Notes: generated from the letters alone by a model not told the origin. Positions 5,976 to 14,503 are shown, numbered from the stretch's first letter. The stretch is DNA of 34,063 nt from Verrucomicrobiaceae bacterium (GCA_947471905.1 CANIZT010000007.1:1-34063); one strand, 5' to 3'. Made by a program: numbers and translations.

Positions 5976-7106
5976 ATGAAAGCGGTGACGTGGGACAGCG
6001 GGGTCCGCTGGGATGATCCCAACCTGCGCTGGGCAGATCCAAGCTACCTGCTTGAACCCGGAGATTTTGGCTATGTGAACACGGCACCGGCCACCGGTGC
6101 CAGCCAAGCGAAGAAAGGAATCAAAACTATGAATGAAACACCGGAAAATCAGAAGGTGCTCCTCGCGCTCGCCAAAAACATGCGGGCCGGGGCTGCCACG
6201 TTGCAGGACGTCATCGGCCTGCATCATCATCGGGACACGACGCTCAATGCCGCGATTCTCAAACTGGAAGGCGACCCCGCCGCCGCAGCGGGCAGCAACG
6301 CCAACAAGGGTAGCCAGCTCGTGTACAAAATGAGCGAGGACGCCGCGAATGACGCCCGCAGTGCCCGCAAAAACCTGAGCGACGGCGACGTGAAAACGCT
6401 GCTCGACGCCTACCGCGACTCGATGGAGGACGTCAATGGCCGCAAGCACAATGCGGGCTGGTCCGCCGCCGGTTTCACCGACGGCGTCTCGGTGCCGCGT
6501 GAGCACGCCAAGCGCCAGTCCCTACTGGCTATGATGCGCTCTTACCTGGCCGCCAATCCGAGCCATGAGACCAGCAAGCTCCAGCCCAGCGGCCCCCCGC
6601 TGGCAGTCACCGCCGCTGCCGCACAGGCGCTCGGGGTGACCTTCCAGGCCGCCTTTGATCTGCTGAACACGCTGGAAAGCGCGCAGGCGAACTGCAAGAC
6701 ACTGCGCGACGCGGACGAGGCGGCACTCGCCGATGAAGTCAGCGGCACGACGAACGAACTGCGCGATCTGCTAGCAGCGGATGATCCGCGCTGGGAGAGT
6801 TTTGGCCTGAACATTCCGGCCCATCCGAACCCGCCGGAGGCGGTGGCCAGCGTCACTCTCACCGCGCTGGGCAATGGTCGCGAAGCCCTGGCCTGGACGC
6901 CCGCCGTGCGTGCCGCTTACTACCGTATTTTCATCAAGATCGTGGGCGTGGACACCGACTTCCGCTTCCTGAAGCGCGACGACGACCTCGACCACACGCT
7001 CACCGGCCTGACGCCCGGCAGCACGATCTCCGCCTATGTCATCGCCGCCAATGCCGGTGGCGAGGCGGCGGCCTCACCGACAGTGACGAAGGTGGTGGGG
7101 GCATGA
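5976..7106 (+). CDS. Unrecognised protein with C-terminal FN3-like domain; upstream in-frame CxxC repeats
   Basis: From the ATG at 5976 this is 376 aa. It begins with a Trp-rich segment (WDSGVRWDDPNLRWADPSY, then LLEPGDFGYV), continues with a helical Ala/Leu-rich middle, and ends with an FN3-like beta domain (about the last 85 residues: PEAVASVTLTALGNG, LAWTP, YYRIFIKI, LTGLTPGSTISAYVIAAN). Start choice is uncertain. ATG 5976 follows GGGAGGAGG at 12 nt. ATG 6129 has a better Shine-Dalgarno (AAAGGAA, 8 nt) and would give a 325-aa protein. ATG 5718 would add five CxxC repeats. The frame is continuous throughout, so the Trp-rich segment may be a separate small gene fused here. No signal peptide is seen at any start. 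I do not recognise the family; FN3 is from fold-like pattern only. Confidence 0.65.
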   Translation: MKAVTWDSGVRWDDPNLRWADPSYLLEPGDFGYVNTAPATGASQAKKGIKTMNETPENQKVLLALAKNMRAGAATLQDVIGLHHHRDTTLNAAILKLEGDPAAAAGSNANKGSQLVYKMSEDAANDARSARKNLSDGDVKTLLDAYRDSMEDVNGRKHNAGWSAAGFTDGVSVPREHAKRQSLLAMMRSYLAANPSHETSKLQPSGPPLAVTAAAAQALGVTFQAAFDLLNTLESAQANCKTLRDADEAALADEVSGTTNELRDLLAADDPRWESFGLNIPAHPNPPEAVASVTLTALGNGREALAWTPAVRAAYYRIFIKIVGVDTDFRFLKRDDDLDHTLTGLTPGSTISAYVIAANAGGEAAASPTVTKVVGA

Positions 7107-7469
7107 AAAGCATTTCCCTGCCGTGAGGTCACGGCAGGGAAAACCAGGGGTGGTGCCCTGGGGGTTCGTGCGGGCAAAACAGCGGGGCGGTCTTGCGTTT
7201 GAGGCCGCCCCGCTCGTTGGAGCAGGGAGTCGTGGCAGAAACAGGCCGGTCCAAAAAGCGGTGCTCCAATTTCCCTAAATCTGGGAATGATTGCCCACGG
7301 AATACACGAAAGGCACGGAACATGAAAGCTTTGCCGGATTCTCACCACTCACCCAAAAGGTGAAGTGCACTTGGAGCCCCCCAAGCCTTATCATTCCGTG
7401 ACATCGGTGAGTTTCGTGGGCCCTATCTCCGTTTCTAGGTTTCCTCGCGTTGGACATCTTCCCCAGCCT
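7107..7469. other. Intergenic region with two strong hairpins
   Basis: It contains the 14-bp hairpin at 7113-7142 and a second 10-bp stem, AGCGGGGCGG (7181-7190) with CCGCCCCGCT (7205-7214) around a 14-nt loop. I see no convincing gene. The frame of the next gene is open back to 7365 but lacks coding character before 7470. Confidence 0.5.
7113..7142 (+). terminator. Perfect hairpin downstream of the FN3-like gene
   Basis: TTTCCCTGCCGTGA (7113-7126) pairs perfectly with TCACGGCAGGGAAA (7129-7142), starting 7 bp after the stop codon. No T-run follows on the plus strand, so intrinsic termination is uncertain. It could instead protect the 3' end of the mRNA. Confidence 0.5.
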
Positions 7470-9209
7470 ATGCTATCCGCACGGCCCATGTTTTCCGCCC
7501 GCACTCTCGTTTCTGTCCTAGCCCTTGCTCCCGCGTTTCTCGGCGCTGCGGAGAAGATTGATTTCAATACGCAGATCAAGCCGCTGCTCGAAGGGGCTTG
7601 CACGCATTGCCATGGTGAGAAGGAGGACAAGGGTGACTTCCGCATGCACACGCTGGAGGACATGAAGAAGGGCAATGAAAATGGCCCTGGTCTGACTCCC
7701 GGCGATCTGAAGAAGAGCTCCATCTACACGACGCTGCTGCTGGCTCCCGGGGAAGATACGGCGATGCCACCGAAGAAGGAAGGCCTGCTGGAAAAGAGTC
7801 AGATCGAGGTGATCAAGGCCTGGATCGAGCAAGGGGCGAACTGGCCTGCGGGCGTGGTGCTGGAGCAAACACCACGCATCAAGTTCGAGAAGCACATCCA
7901 ACCGATCCTGGAACAGAACTGCGTGTCCTGCCACAATCCGGATAAGGCGAAGGGCGACTGGATCCTCACGACGAAGAAGGAAGCCTTCAGCACGGGTGAG
8001 AACGCGCCGAACATTGTGGCCTTTGATTTGAAGAGCGCGATTTATCATGTGACGACGCTGGCGGCAGATGATGACGATTTGATGCCGCCGAAGAAGAGCG
8101 GCGGGCCGTTGAGCAAGGAAGATATCAATTTCCTCAAGCTATGGATTCAGCAAGGCGCACCGTGGCCGGATGATCTGAAACTGACCGCGAAGGAAAAGAA
8201 AGCCCCTGGCACGAACAATCCCGACACGCTGGAGCTGGTGAAGAAGATTCACGCGTTCATCGTGCAGACCTCGAAGGAGAAGAAGGAAGCGGAGATGAAG
8301 CCGTATGATTCAAAGATTCCGAAGACGGGCATTCCTTTCAGCATGGTGGCGATCAAGGGAGGCGATTTCCTGATGGGCAGCCCTGAGAGTGAGGCGAATC
8401 GTGGCGATGACGAAGGCCCGCAGGTGAAGAAAGCGATCAAGCCGTTCTGGATGGGCAAGTATGAAGTGACGTGGGATGAGTATGAGCCCTTCCAACTCAC
8501 GAACATGGGTCGTAACAAAGATGGTTCCCGCCAAGTATGGAAGCCAACGGACAAGCCCGAAGATCTGATCTCCCAGCCGACGCCGCCGTATCAGCCGATG
8601 GATTTCGGCATGGGCCGTGATCATATGCCCGCCATCTGCATGACGCAGCATGCGGCGAACAAGTACTGCCAGTGGCTCAGTGCCCAAACAGGACACTTTT
8701 ATCGCCTGCCAACGGAAGCGGAGTGGGAATACGCGGCTCGTGCCGGCACGAAGACGGCGTATTTCTTTGGCGACGATGCCGCACAACTCAAAGAGTATGC
8801 GTGGTACTTCGACAACGCGCCGAACTTCCAGTACTCGAAAGTGGGAGCCAAGAAGCCGAACCCGTGGGGCCTCTACGACATCTACGGCAACGTCTGCGAG
8901 TGGTGCCTGGACCAATACACTCCCACGATGCCAGCGGCAGCCATCCTCGGCAATTCGTGGGTCCCATCGAAGACGGCCTATCCGCACGTCGCCCGTGGTG
9001 GCACCTATGATGATGATCCCGAACTCTGCCGCAGTTCAGCGCGCAAAGCATCCGATGCGTTGTGGAAGCAGCAGGACCCCCAACTTCCGAAGAGCATCTG
9101 GTACCTGACCGATGCAACGTGGCTGGGCTTCCGCATCGTGCGTCCGCTGGAGATTCCGACGGTGGAAGAGATGTTCGCCGCTTGGAACAACGGTGTGGCG
9201 AAAGAATAG
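7470..9209 (+). CDS. FGE/SUMF1-like domain protein with two N-terminal c-type heme motifs
   Basis: This 579-aa secreted protein starts with a signal peptide ([19 protein letters not shown]). Two planctomycete-type cytochrome domains follow, each with a heme site: CTHCH at residues 44-48 and CVSCH at 151-155. Both have the IKPLLEG / IQPILEQ lead-in and the MPPKK motif typical of such domains. From about residue 289 ([22 protein letters not shown]) to about 560 (LGFRIVRP) lies a formylglycine-generating-enzyme-like domain ([18 protein letters not shown]). In true FGE two Cys near the C-terminus bind copper. Here the first position falls in RGGTYDDDP and is Asp-rich, and only Cys520 (ELCRSSAR) remains, so sulfatase activation is unlikely. 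A perfect terminator follows. I chose ATG 7470; ATG 7488 is an equally good start. Confidence 0.88.
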   Translation: MLSARPMFSARTLVSVLALAPAFLGAAEKIDFNTQIKPLLEGACTHCHGEKEDKGDFRMHTLEDMKKGNENGPGLTPGDLKKSSIYTTLLLAPGEDTAMPPKKEGLLEKSQIEVIKAWIEQGANWPAGVVLEQTPRIKFEKHIQPILEQNCVSCHNPDKAKGDWILTTKKEAFSTGENAPNIVAFDLKSAIYHVTTLAADDDDLMPPKKSGGPLSKEDINFLKLWIQQGAPWPDDLKLTAKEKKAPGTNNPDTLELVKKIHAFIVQTSKEKKEAEMKPYDSKIPKTGIPFSMVAIKGGDFLMGSPESEANRGDDEGPQVKKAIKPFWMGKYEVTWDEYEPFQLTNMGRNKDGSRQVWKPTDKPEDLISQPTPPYQPMDFGMGRDHMPAICMTQHAANKYCQWLSAQTGHFYRLPTEAEWEYAARAGTKTAYFFGDDAAQLKEYAWYFDNAPNFQYSKVGAKKPNPWGLYDIYGNVCEWCLDQYTPTMPAAAILGNSWVPSKTAYPHVARGGTYDDDPELCRSSARKASDALWKQQDPQLPKSIWYLTDATWLGFRIVRPLEIPTVEEMFAAWNNGVAKE

Positions 9210-9230
9210 AATTTCTGACATTCAAAGCTC

Positions 9231-9265
9231 AAACAGGCCGCTGCGGTGCAGCGGCCTGTTTTTTT
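9231..9265 (+). terminator. Rho-independent terminator of the FGE-like gene
   Basis: ACAGGCCGCTGC (9233-9244) pairs with GCAGCGGCCTGT (9248-9259) around a GGT loop and is followed by a run of T (9259-9265). It lies 21 bp after the stop codon. Confidence 0.93.
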
Positions 9266-9324
9266 GCTCGCCTTCGACGAAGAACTAAGCTCAAGCTCCC
9301 GTTTGCTCCGACCACTTTTCCAAC

Positions 9325-10866
9325 ATGACCACACCCACCTCCTCTGCTCCCAAAGGCGCTGTCGCCGCCCTGATCGCCGCTTTCCTCGGCTGGCTCTTTG
9401 ATGGTTTTGAAATGGGCTTGTTCCCGCTGATCGGCAAACCGGCGTTGCAGGACTTGCTTCCGAACGCCCTGCCCAAGGCACATTTGGACTGGTTCACCGT
9501 GATCATCGCCGTGTTCCTTGTGGGCGCAGCGACGGGCGGCGTGCTCTTTGGGTGGTTGGGGGACAAACTCGGTCGCGTGAAGGCGATGACCCTGGCTATT
9601 TTCACTTACGCCATCTTCAGCGGCCTGTGTGCCTTTGTTACCGAAGCGTGGCACTTCGCCGGTTTGCGCTTCATTGCCTCTTTAGGCATGGGTGGAGAGT
9701 GGGCTCTCGGCGTGGCTTTGGTGAATGAAATTTGGGGTGGCAAGAATCGCGCTTGGATCGCCGGTATGATCGGTGCCGCTTCGAACATTGGCTTTCTGCT
9801 CACGGGTTTGATCAGTTGGAAGCTGAATGCCAGCTTGGATGTCGTCACCGGCTGGATTCACGCAGTTGGTCTGTCTCCTGAGAACACGGAATATCTTCTT
9901 CACAACCGTGCTTGGCGGTTCATTGCCGTCAGCAGCGCCCTTCCTGCATTGATCAACTTCTTCATCCTGATCTTTGTCCCCGAATCCCACAAGTGGGAGG
10001 CTGAGAAAAAGTCCGGCAGCACCTCGCATTGGGCCACCATGGATCTCGTGGGTGTGCTGATCGCCTGCATAGCGGCCTTGGGGATCATTTACATCTGGTC
10101 GCCTATGGCATCGGTGAGTGGCGCGGTAGCTGGTGTGGTGACGGTGGTGGGACTCGCCATCGCACTGTGGGGTTATTTGCATCCGATGCGGCAGTACATG
10201 TCCCGCTCAGTCGCCTCTGGCAGCACCCAGTCAGCCGATCGCACCACCATCATGCGCAACCTCCTCATCGGTGCCGGCTTGGCGGCGGTCGCCTTACTCG
10301 GCACGTGGGGTTCTGCGCAGCAGGCCGCTCGCTGGGCTTCTGATCTAGCACCGAAAGGCAGCGCGTTGCCTGTGATCGACTACGTCGTCATCGCCACGGC
10401 ATTGGGTGCCATCGTCGTGACTCTGATCACGCCATTTATTGCAGACAAACTTGGCAGACGTGTGACCTACACGCTCCTTTGCGCGGCCAGTCTTGCCGCC
10501 TCGCTCGGCTTCTTCCGCATCAACGTTCCGTTCGTGGAGGCAGTCGTGCCATCTTCGCTACTGATAAGCGCCTTCCTGCTCGGAGGTATTACCGCCTCCT
10601 TCTACGGCTTCTTCCCGCTCTACTTCCCGGAACTCTTTCCTACCAGCGTACGTGCCACGGGCCAGGGCTTCTGTTTTAACTTCGGCCGACTCATTGCTGC
10701 CATCGGCGCTCTTCAACTCGGCAACCTGATGAGCTTGTTCAAGGGCGCCAACATCACGGCATCGCAATCCGCTGCGAATGCCTACTCGGTTCTCTCTTGC
10801 ATCTACCTCGTGGGTATGGTGCTGGTCTGGTTCGCGCCAGAAACAAAGGGGCGCTCACTTCAGTAG
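9325..10866 (+). CDS. MFS transporter (sugar/organic-acid porter type)
   Basis: This 513-aa integral membrane protein has about 12 hydrophobic segments. MFS loop signatures are present: GWLGDKLGRVKAM between helices 2 and 3, a second-half counterpart ADKLGRRVT, the RFIASLGMGGEWALG segment of helices 4-5, and the terminal PETKGRSL typical of sugar-porter-like members. Together with FPTSVRATGQGFCFNFGR this points to the sugar / aromatic-acid / sialate symporter branch. The substrate cannot be read. An extra hydrophobic stretch with a basic loop (residues about 235-300) lies between the two halves. The gene stands alone between a strong terminator (9265) and an AT-rich gap leading to marR. That regulator could control it, but no operator was identified. 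Confidence 0.9.
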   Translation: MTTPTSSAPKGAVAALIAAFLGWLFDGFEMGLFPLIGKPALQDLLPNALPKAHLDWFTVIIAVFLVGAATGGVLFGWLGDKLGRVKAMTLAIFTYAIFSGLCAFVTEAWHFAGLRFIASLGMGGEWALGVALVNEIWGGKNRAWIAGMIGAASNIGFLLTGLISWKLNASLDVVTGWIHAVGLSPENTEYLLHNRAWRFIAVSSALPALINFFILIFVPESHKWEAEKKSGSTSHWATMDLVGVLIACIAALGIIYIWSPMASVSGAVAGVVTVVGLAIALWGYLHPMRQYMSRSVASGSTQSADRTTIMRNLLIGAGLAAVALLGTWGSAQQAARWASDLAPKGSALPVIDYVVIATALGAIVVTLITPFIADKLGRRVTYTLLCAASLAASLGFFRINVPFVEAVVPSSLLISAFLLGGITASFYGFFPLYFPELFPTSVRATGQGFCFNFGRLIAAIGALQLGNLMSLFKGANITASQSAANAYSVLSCIYLVGMVLVWFAPETKGRSLQ

Positions 10867-11008
10867 TAGCAGGCACCCACGACCACTCGAAAGAAACTTT
10901 TCTTGCCTTCCGGCTCTTTATGTATAATAATACACTCATATTAACCTCTCACAAATAAGAAGCTATTGAGTCAAAGATGTAATAAATTATGGAATGTATG
11001 ATTTTATC

Positions 11009-11037
11009 TTGATCCTGTCTTTGGAACTGATTATATT
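11009..11037 (+). promoter_or_regulatory. Sigma-70-type promoter of the marR gene
   Basis: TTGATC (11009-11014) and TATATT (11032-11037) are separated by 17 bp, 51 bp before the marR start. The surrounding gap (10867-11088) is far more AT-rich than the rest of the window and holds a second TATAAT at 10923-10928. Confidence 0.6.
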
Positions 11038-11088
11038 ACCTGCAATTCGAGATTTTACCCGAACCCATAGCTCTAAGGAAACAAATCC

Positions 11089-11535
11089 ATGACCAACGGC
11101 ACCAAAAACCCAGCCAAAGACCACGCTAAACTAGCAGATTTCATTCTGTTCAGTCAGCGTGAGTTCCTGCTGAACCTCTCCCGCGAGCTAAACCGAGACA
11201 ATATCTCCTTCGCGCAGTTCTTCCTTCTTGGTTACCTCGCCACGTCGAAGGAAATGACCATGACGGACATTGCTCGGAAAATGGGCCACTCGACAGCTGC
11301 CGCCACCGGCCTCGTGGATCGTCTTGAAAAACTTGGTTACATGGAACGCACCCATGCCGTGGATGACCGTCGCAAGGTACTTGTTCGCATCACTTCCCGT
11401 GGCATCGAACTCGTCAGCCGTCTGCGTGACGAACTGCAAAACCAGATCGCTGACGCTATGAGCGAAACTGCCTCCGAGGACGCCGCCAGTTTCATGTCTT
11501 CGTATCGCACGATGAGCACCGAAATGGCCCGGTAA
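11089..11535 (+). CDS. MarR-family transcriptional regulator
   Basis: This 148-aa protein has the MarR winged-helix layout. An N-terminal dimerisation helix is followed by a recognition region (MTMTDIARKMGHSTAAATGLVDRL) and the wing, with the family hallmark DDRRKVLVRITSRG at about residues 95-108; a C-terminal dimerisation helix ends it. Such proteins are dimeric repressors relieved by small phenolic or other ligands, often controlling adjacent efflux or catabolic genes. It has a proper Shine-Dalgarno (AAGGA, 10 nt before ATG) and a good promoter, and it ends in an intrinsic terminator, so it is monocistronic. The nearest candidate target is the MFS gene upstream. Confidence 0.93.
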   Translation: MTNGTKNPAKDHAKLADFILFSQREFLLNLSRELNRDNISFAQFFLLGYLATSKEMTMTDIARKMGHSTAAATGLVDRLEKLGYMERTHAVDDRRKVLVRITSRGIELVSRLRDELQNQIADAMSETASEDAASFMSSYRTMSTEMAR

Positions 11536-11562
11536 GCCCTTTCTAGATCCGAAGATTCTACG

Positions 11563-11597
11563 AAGGCGCACGGTTTAATCCGTGCGCCTTTTGATTT
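11563..11597 (+). terminator. Rho-independent terminator of marR
   Basis: AAGGCGCACGG (11563-11573) pairs with CCGTGCGCCTT (11580-11590) around TTTAAT, followed by TTGATTTTT. It lies 28 bp after the marR stop. Confidence 0.88.
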
Positions 11598-11616
11598 TTC
11601 ATGGCAGAACAGGGCT

Positions 11617-12279
11617 ATGGATGATGCCCTGTGGATGACTTTCCCCGCTCTCGAAGCCCTGCCAGATTTCGCACATCGATTCACGCTACGTCATCCTGAC
11701 GTTGATGTGAATGCGGAACGTGCAGTGGTTGTGGATCGCCTGTGGGACTGGCACCGTAGCCAAACGCAAGAACTCGGCTTTGAAAGCACCTCGCTCTGCA
11801 TTGCTGAACAGGTGCATGGCCGTGAAGTTGCAGTGATTGATTCTCCCCCAAAAGAGAGCGCAATCGGCGCGGACGGCCTGATTTCCAATTCGGCCGGGTT
11901 GGTTATCGGTATCTATGTCGCCGACTGCTGTGCCGTTTATTTCGCCGATCCGCGCACGGGGGCTTTCGGTGTGGTGCATTCCGGCAAAAAAGGCACCGAA
12001 CTCGGCATCACAACGCATGCGATTGAAAAAATGCAGGAGCACTTCGGCTCCCACGCAGCAGACATTCACGTTCAGCTCAGTCCCTGCATTCGTCCGCCCG
12101 CTTACGAGATCGATTTTGCCGCGCAAATTCGCCAACAAGCTCTAGATGCGGGCATTCCTGCCACGCAGGTTCACGATACCGGCCTCTGTACGTCTTTGGA
12201 TTTGCACCGCTTTTATTCCTACCGCATGGAAAAAGGCCGCACCGGGCGCATGCTGGCCCTACTGGGACGCCAAGCCTGA
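11617..12279 (+). CDS. pgeF: PgeF/YfiH-like protein (purine nucleoside phosphorylase / laccase-domain family)
   Basis: This 220-aa cytoplasmic protein belongs to the YfiH/PgeF/LACC1 family. Members bind zinc and act on purine nucleosides, and in E. coli PgeF also edits a peptidoglycan precursor. The metal ligands are visible as QVHGREV, ADCCAVYFAD and VVHSGKKGTE, giving the His-Cys-His set, and the C-terminal CTSLDLHRFYSYR with GRTGRMLALL is typical. The usual HAGWRGT motif reads HSGKKGTE here, so the Trp and Arg are replaced; substrate handling may differ. The stop is 6 bp before ispE, so the two are probably co-transcribed. No Shine-Dalgarno is visible; the ATG at 11617 is the first in frame after the marR terminator. 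Confidence 0.85.
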   Translation: MDDALWMTFPALEALPDFAHRFTLRHPDVDVNAERAVVVDRLWDWHRSQTQELGFESTSLCIAEQVHGREVAVIDSPPKESAIGADGLISNSAGLVIGIYVADCCAVYFADPRTGAFGVVHSGKKGTELGITTHAIEKMQEHFGSHAADIHVQLSPCIRPPAYEIDFAAQIRQQALDAGIPATQVHDTGLCTSLDLHRFYSYRMEKGRTGRMLALLGRQA

Positions 12280-12285
12280 TTAACC

Positions 12286-13125
12286 ATGACTTTCCATTCA
12301 CCTGCTAAAATCAATCTGTGGCTGCGCATCCTCGGCAAGCGTCTTGACGGCTTTCACGAGGTTCAAACCCGCCTCTGTCGCCTCGCTTTAGGAGACACTG
12401 TGGAACTCGAACACCTCGGCGACGGCACTCAAGTCTCCCTGACATGCTCCGATCCAACCGTTCCTCTCGATGAATCAAATCTAGCCATGCGTGCCCTGCG
12501 CGCTTTTGAAAACCGCACAGGGAAGCATTCCTCATGGCGCATTCACTTGGAGAAAAAAATCCCCGCTGGGGCAGGTCTCGGTGGTGGCAGTAGCAACGCT
12601 GCCACGGTATTGAGTGGAGCCAATCAACTCGCGGGTTCACCACTCTCGTTGGCCGCACTGATTGAATTGGCATCTCAAATCGGTTCAGATGTCCCCTGCT
12701 TCCTCCTCGACAGCCCGGCAGCCGATGGCGCTGGTCGCGGCGAACAAGTCACCCCCGCTGAATTTCCCTGGCATCTGCCGCTCGTGTTGATCAAGCCCCC
12801 CTTTCCGATCCCCACGCCCTGGGCCTACAAGCGCTGGGCAGACTCCAAAGAAATCCCTGGTATTCTCTACGCTCCACAGCTTTGCCCGTGGGGTGTGATG
12901 GTGAATGATCTTGAACGTCCGGTGTTCGAAAAATTCATTCTGCTGCCCACCATGAAAAGCTGGCTTCTCGAGCAGGGTGAAGTCCGTGCCGCCCTCATGT
13001 CCGGCTCCGGCAGCACGATGTTTGCCATCACTCATACTCCAGCCCAAGCGGCAGACCTAGCCACGAAAGCTCGCGAATGGTGTGGCGAAACCGCTTGGAT
13101 TCAGGCCACCACGACCGCCAATTAA
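12286..13125 (+). CDS. ispE: 4-diphosphocytidyl-2-C-methyl-D-erythritol kinase
   Basis: This 279-aa GHMP-kinase-fold enzyme phosphorylates the 2-hydroxyl of CDP-methylerythritol with ATP, the fourth step of the MEP route to isopentenyl diphosphate. The N-terminal SPAKINLWLRILGKRLDGFHE is the standard IspE opening. The glycine-rich ATP loop PAGAGLGGGSSNAA is at residues 93-106, SDVPCFL contains the catalytic Asp region, and the third GHMP motif is MSGSGSTMFAI. Length is normal. One oddity is that the stretch after SDVPCFLLDSPA (ADGAGRGEQVTP) is compact. It lies 6 bp after pgeF and is followed by two hairpins. Confidence 0.95.
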   Translation: MTFHSPAKINLWLRILGKRLDGFHEVQTRLCRLALGDTVELEHLGDGTQVSLTCSDPTVPLDESNLAMRALRAFENRTGKHSSWRIHLEKKIPAGAGLGGGSSNAATVLSGANQLAGSPLSLAALIELASQIGSDVPCFLLDSPAADGAGRGEQVTPAEFPWHLPLVLIKPPFPIPTPWAYKRWADSKEIPGILYAPQLCPWGVMVNDLERPVFEKFILLPTMKSWLLEQGEVRAALMSGSGSTMFAITHTPAQAADLATKAREWCGETAWIQATTTAN

Positions 13126-13153
13126 AGTATCGAGGTTCTTCGGCAAAAGTTTA

Positions 13154-13222
13154 GGGCCGGACGGCTCCCGATTCCGTCCGACCCCTGGTTTAATCAACCT
13201 CAACTAAGATCCTGCGTTGAGG
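13154..13222 (+). terminator. Two hairpins after ispE
   Basis: GGGCCGGACGG (13154-13164) pairs with CCGTCCGACCC (13174-13184) with one mismatch, followed by CTGGTTT, a weak T-tract. A second stem is CCTCAAC (13198-13204) with GTTGAGG (13216-13222). Probably the end of the pgeF-ispE unit. Nothing else is seen between 13126 and 13370. Confidence 0.45.
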
Positions 13223-13370
13223 CAGGGTTTCAGTGAATAACCAATCACTCTCAAGACCCAGTCAATGGAGGGCTGATCCTCACACAAACTGTTGATGGCT
13301 TTAGTGTGGCCTCCTTCAGGATCGTTGAAAAAAGTTCAGAAATATTTCCACCTGCGTTGAACTGCGGATA

Positions 13371-14147
13371 ATGACCGTTCGTTTGAATCCCATGCCACCG
13401 CCCGAACTCACCACCGAAGAACACGCCACTTATGAATGGCAGATGTGGGTGCCGGGTGTGGGCGAGGCGGGACAGCGCAAGCTCAAAGCCGCCTCCGTGC
13501 TGATCTCTCGCGTCGGCGGCTTGGGTGGTCTCGTTGCCTTGGAGCTGGCAGCCGCAGGCGTGGGAAAACTCGTGCTCGCGCATGGCGGCCCATTGCAGCC
13601 GTCCGACTTAAACCGTCAGTTGCTGCAAACCCATGATCACATCGGCAAGCCGCGCATCGAGTCCATTGTGCGGCGTTTGCGCGAGCTGAATCCGCGCTGC
13701 GAGATCATCGGTGTGCCTGAGAATGTGAGCGCGGCGAATGCAGACGCACTCGTCGCGCAGGCAGACATCGTGGTGGATGCCGCGCCGCTGTTTCAGGAGC
13801 GGCTGGCACTCAATGCGGCCGCAGTGCGAGCACGCAAGCCCATGGTCGAATGCGCCATGCACACACTGGAAGCGAGTGTGACGACCTTCGTGCCCGGCAA
13901 GACCGGCTGTCTGGCTTGCTACGTCCCCGAAGTGCCGCCTACATGGACTCGGCAGTTCCCCGTGTTCGGCGCCGTCTCAGGCACGGCTGCGTGCATCGGT
14001 GCCATGGAGGTGATCAAGCTCATCACCGGCATCGGCGACACACTGTGCGGTCAGATGCTCTCCATGGACCTCGCCACGATGCAGTTCCGCAAAGTGCGGC
14101 TACCTAAACGGGCAGAGTGCCCAGTGTGTCATGGCTTGGCCACATAA
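13371..14147 (+). CDS. ThiF/MoeB/HesA-family adenylyltransferase-like protein
   Basis: This 258-aa protein has the E1-like Rossmann fold. The nucleotide loop reads SRVGGLGGLVALELAAAGVG, the ribose/phosphate-binding DLNRQ follows, and KPRIESIVRRLRELNP matches the helix after it. At the end a zinc site is formed by CLAC (about residues 182-185) and CPVC (near the C-terminus). The family adenylates the C-terminal glycine of ubiquitin-like sulfur carriers (ThiS, MoaD) or related peptides. The first loop is usually GAGGLGS; here RVGGLGG replaces its start, as in some MoeB/HesA relatives. No sulfur-carrier gene is nearby, so the partner is unknown. The stop overlaps that of the convergent Dabb gene by 19 bp. 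Start ATG 13371 or 13392. Confidence 0.85.
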   Translation: MTVRLNPMPPPELTTEEHATYEWQMWVPGVGEAGQRKLKAASVLISRVGGLGGLVALELAAAGVGKLVLAHGGPLQPSDLNRQLLQTHDHIGKPRIESIVRRLRELNPRCEIIGVPENVSAANADALVAQADIVVDAAPLFQERLALNAAAVRARKPMVECAMHTLEASVTTFVPGKTGCLACYVPEVPPTWTRQFPVFGAVSGTAACIGAMEVIKLITGIGDTLCGQMLSMDLATMQFRKVRLPKRAECPVCHGLAT

Positions 14148-14503
14148 TCGAGCACGCAAACCTTATCCAACTGCGGTTTGAGCTTGGCGACGAAAGCCTG
14201 ATGCTCAGCATGCGGCAGATAAGCTTCGAGACCAGCTTTGTCCTTAAATGTGACGAAGAAGCAGTGCGTGAAGCCATCGTTGAGTCCTTCAGGACTTACA
14301 TTCGTGCCCCATTCATATCCAGCGACGGTGTCGATCTTTTTCACAAGTTCACCGAAGGCGATTTCAAGGCTATGCACCTGCTCAGACGTGGCACTGTCCT
14401 TAAACTTAAAAAGCACAACATGGCGGTAAGGAGCATCCGAGGCGGTGGCGAGTGTGGACATGGCGGTGAGGAGAAGTGTAAGGGTAAAAAGAACAAATTT
14501 CAT
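14129..14503 (-). CDS. Exported Dabb (stress-responsive alpha/beta-barrel) domain protein
   Basis: This 124-aa protein has a signal peptide (MKFVLFTLTLLLTAMSTLATA) followed by a single ferredoxin-like dimeric barrel domain: YRHVVLFKFKDSATSEQV, VAGYEWGTNVSPEGLNDGFTHCFFVTFKD and YLPHAEHQAFV. The pattern matches the Dabb family (PF07876). Functions range from plant stress proteins to small enzymes, and none can be assigned here. Exported versions are common in Verrucomicrobia and Planctomycetes. I chose ATG 14503; a TTG two codons upstream is possible. The 3' end overlaps the ThiF-like gene tail to tail (14129-14147), and the 5' end is divergent from pgi. Confidence 0.88.
   Translation of the reverse strand: MKFVLFTLTLLLTAMSTLATASDAPYRHVVLFKFKDSATSEQVHSLEIAFGELVKKIDTVAGYEWGTNVSPEGLNDGFTHCFFVTFKDKAGLEAYLPHAEHQAFVAKLKPQLDKVCVLDYVAKP

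Noticed and set aside
5349-6506. Minus-strand ORF of 385 aa over the repeat region
   Set aside because: It runs antisense through the FN3-like gene, its repeats are a mirror of the plus-strand units, and it shows no domain or start signal.
10923-10928. TATAAT as a second marR promoter
   Set aside because: No matching -35 at proper spacing; the 11009-11037 promoter is better.
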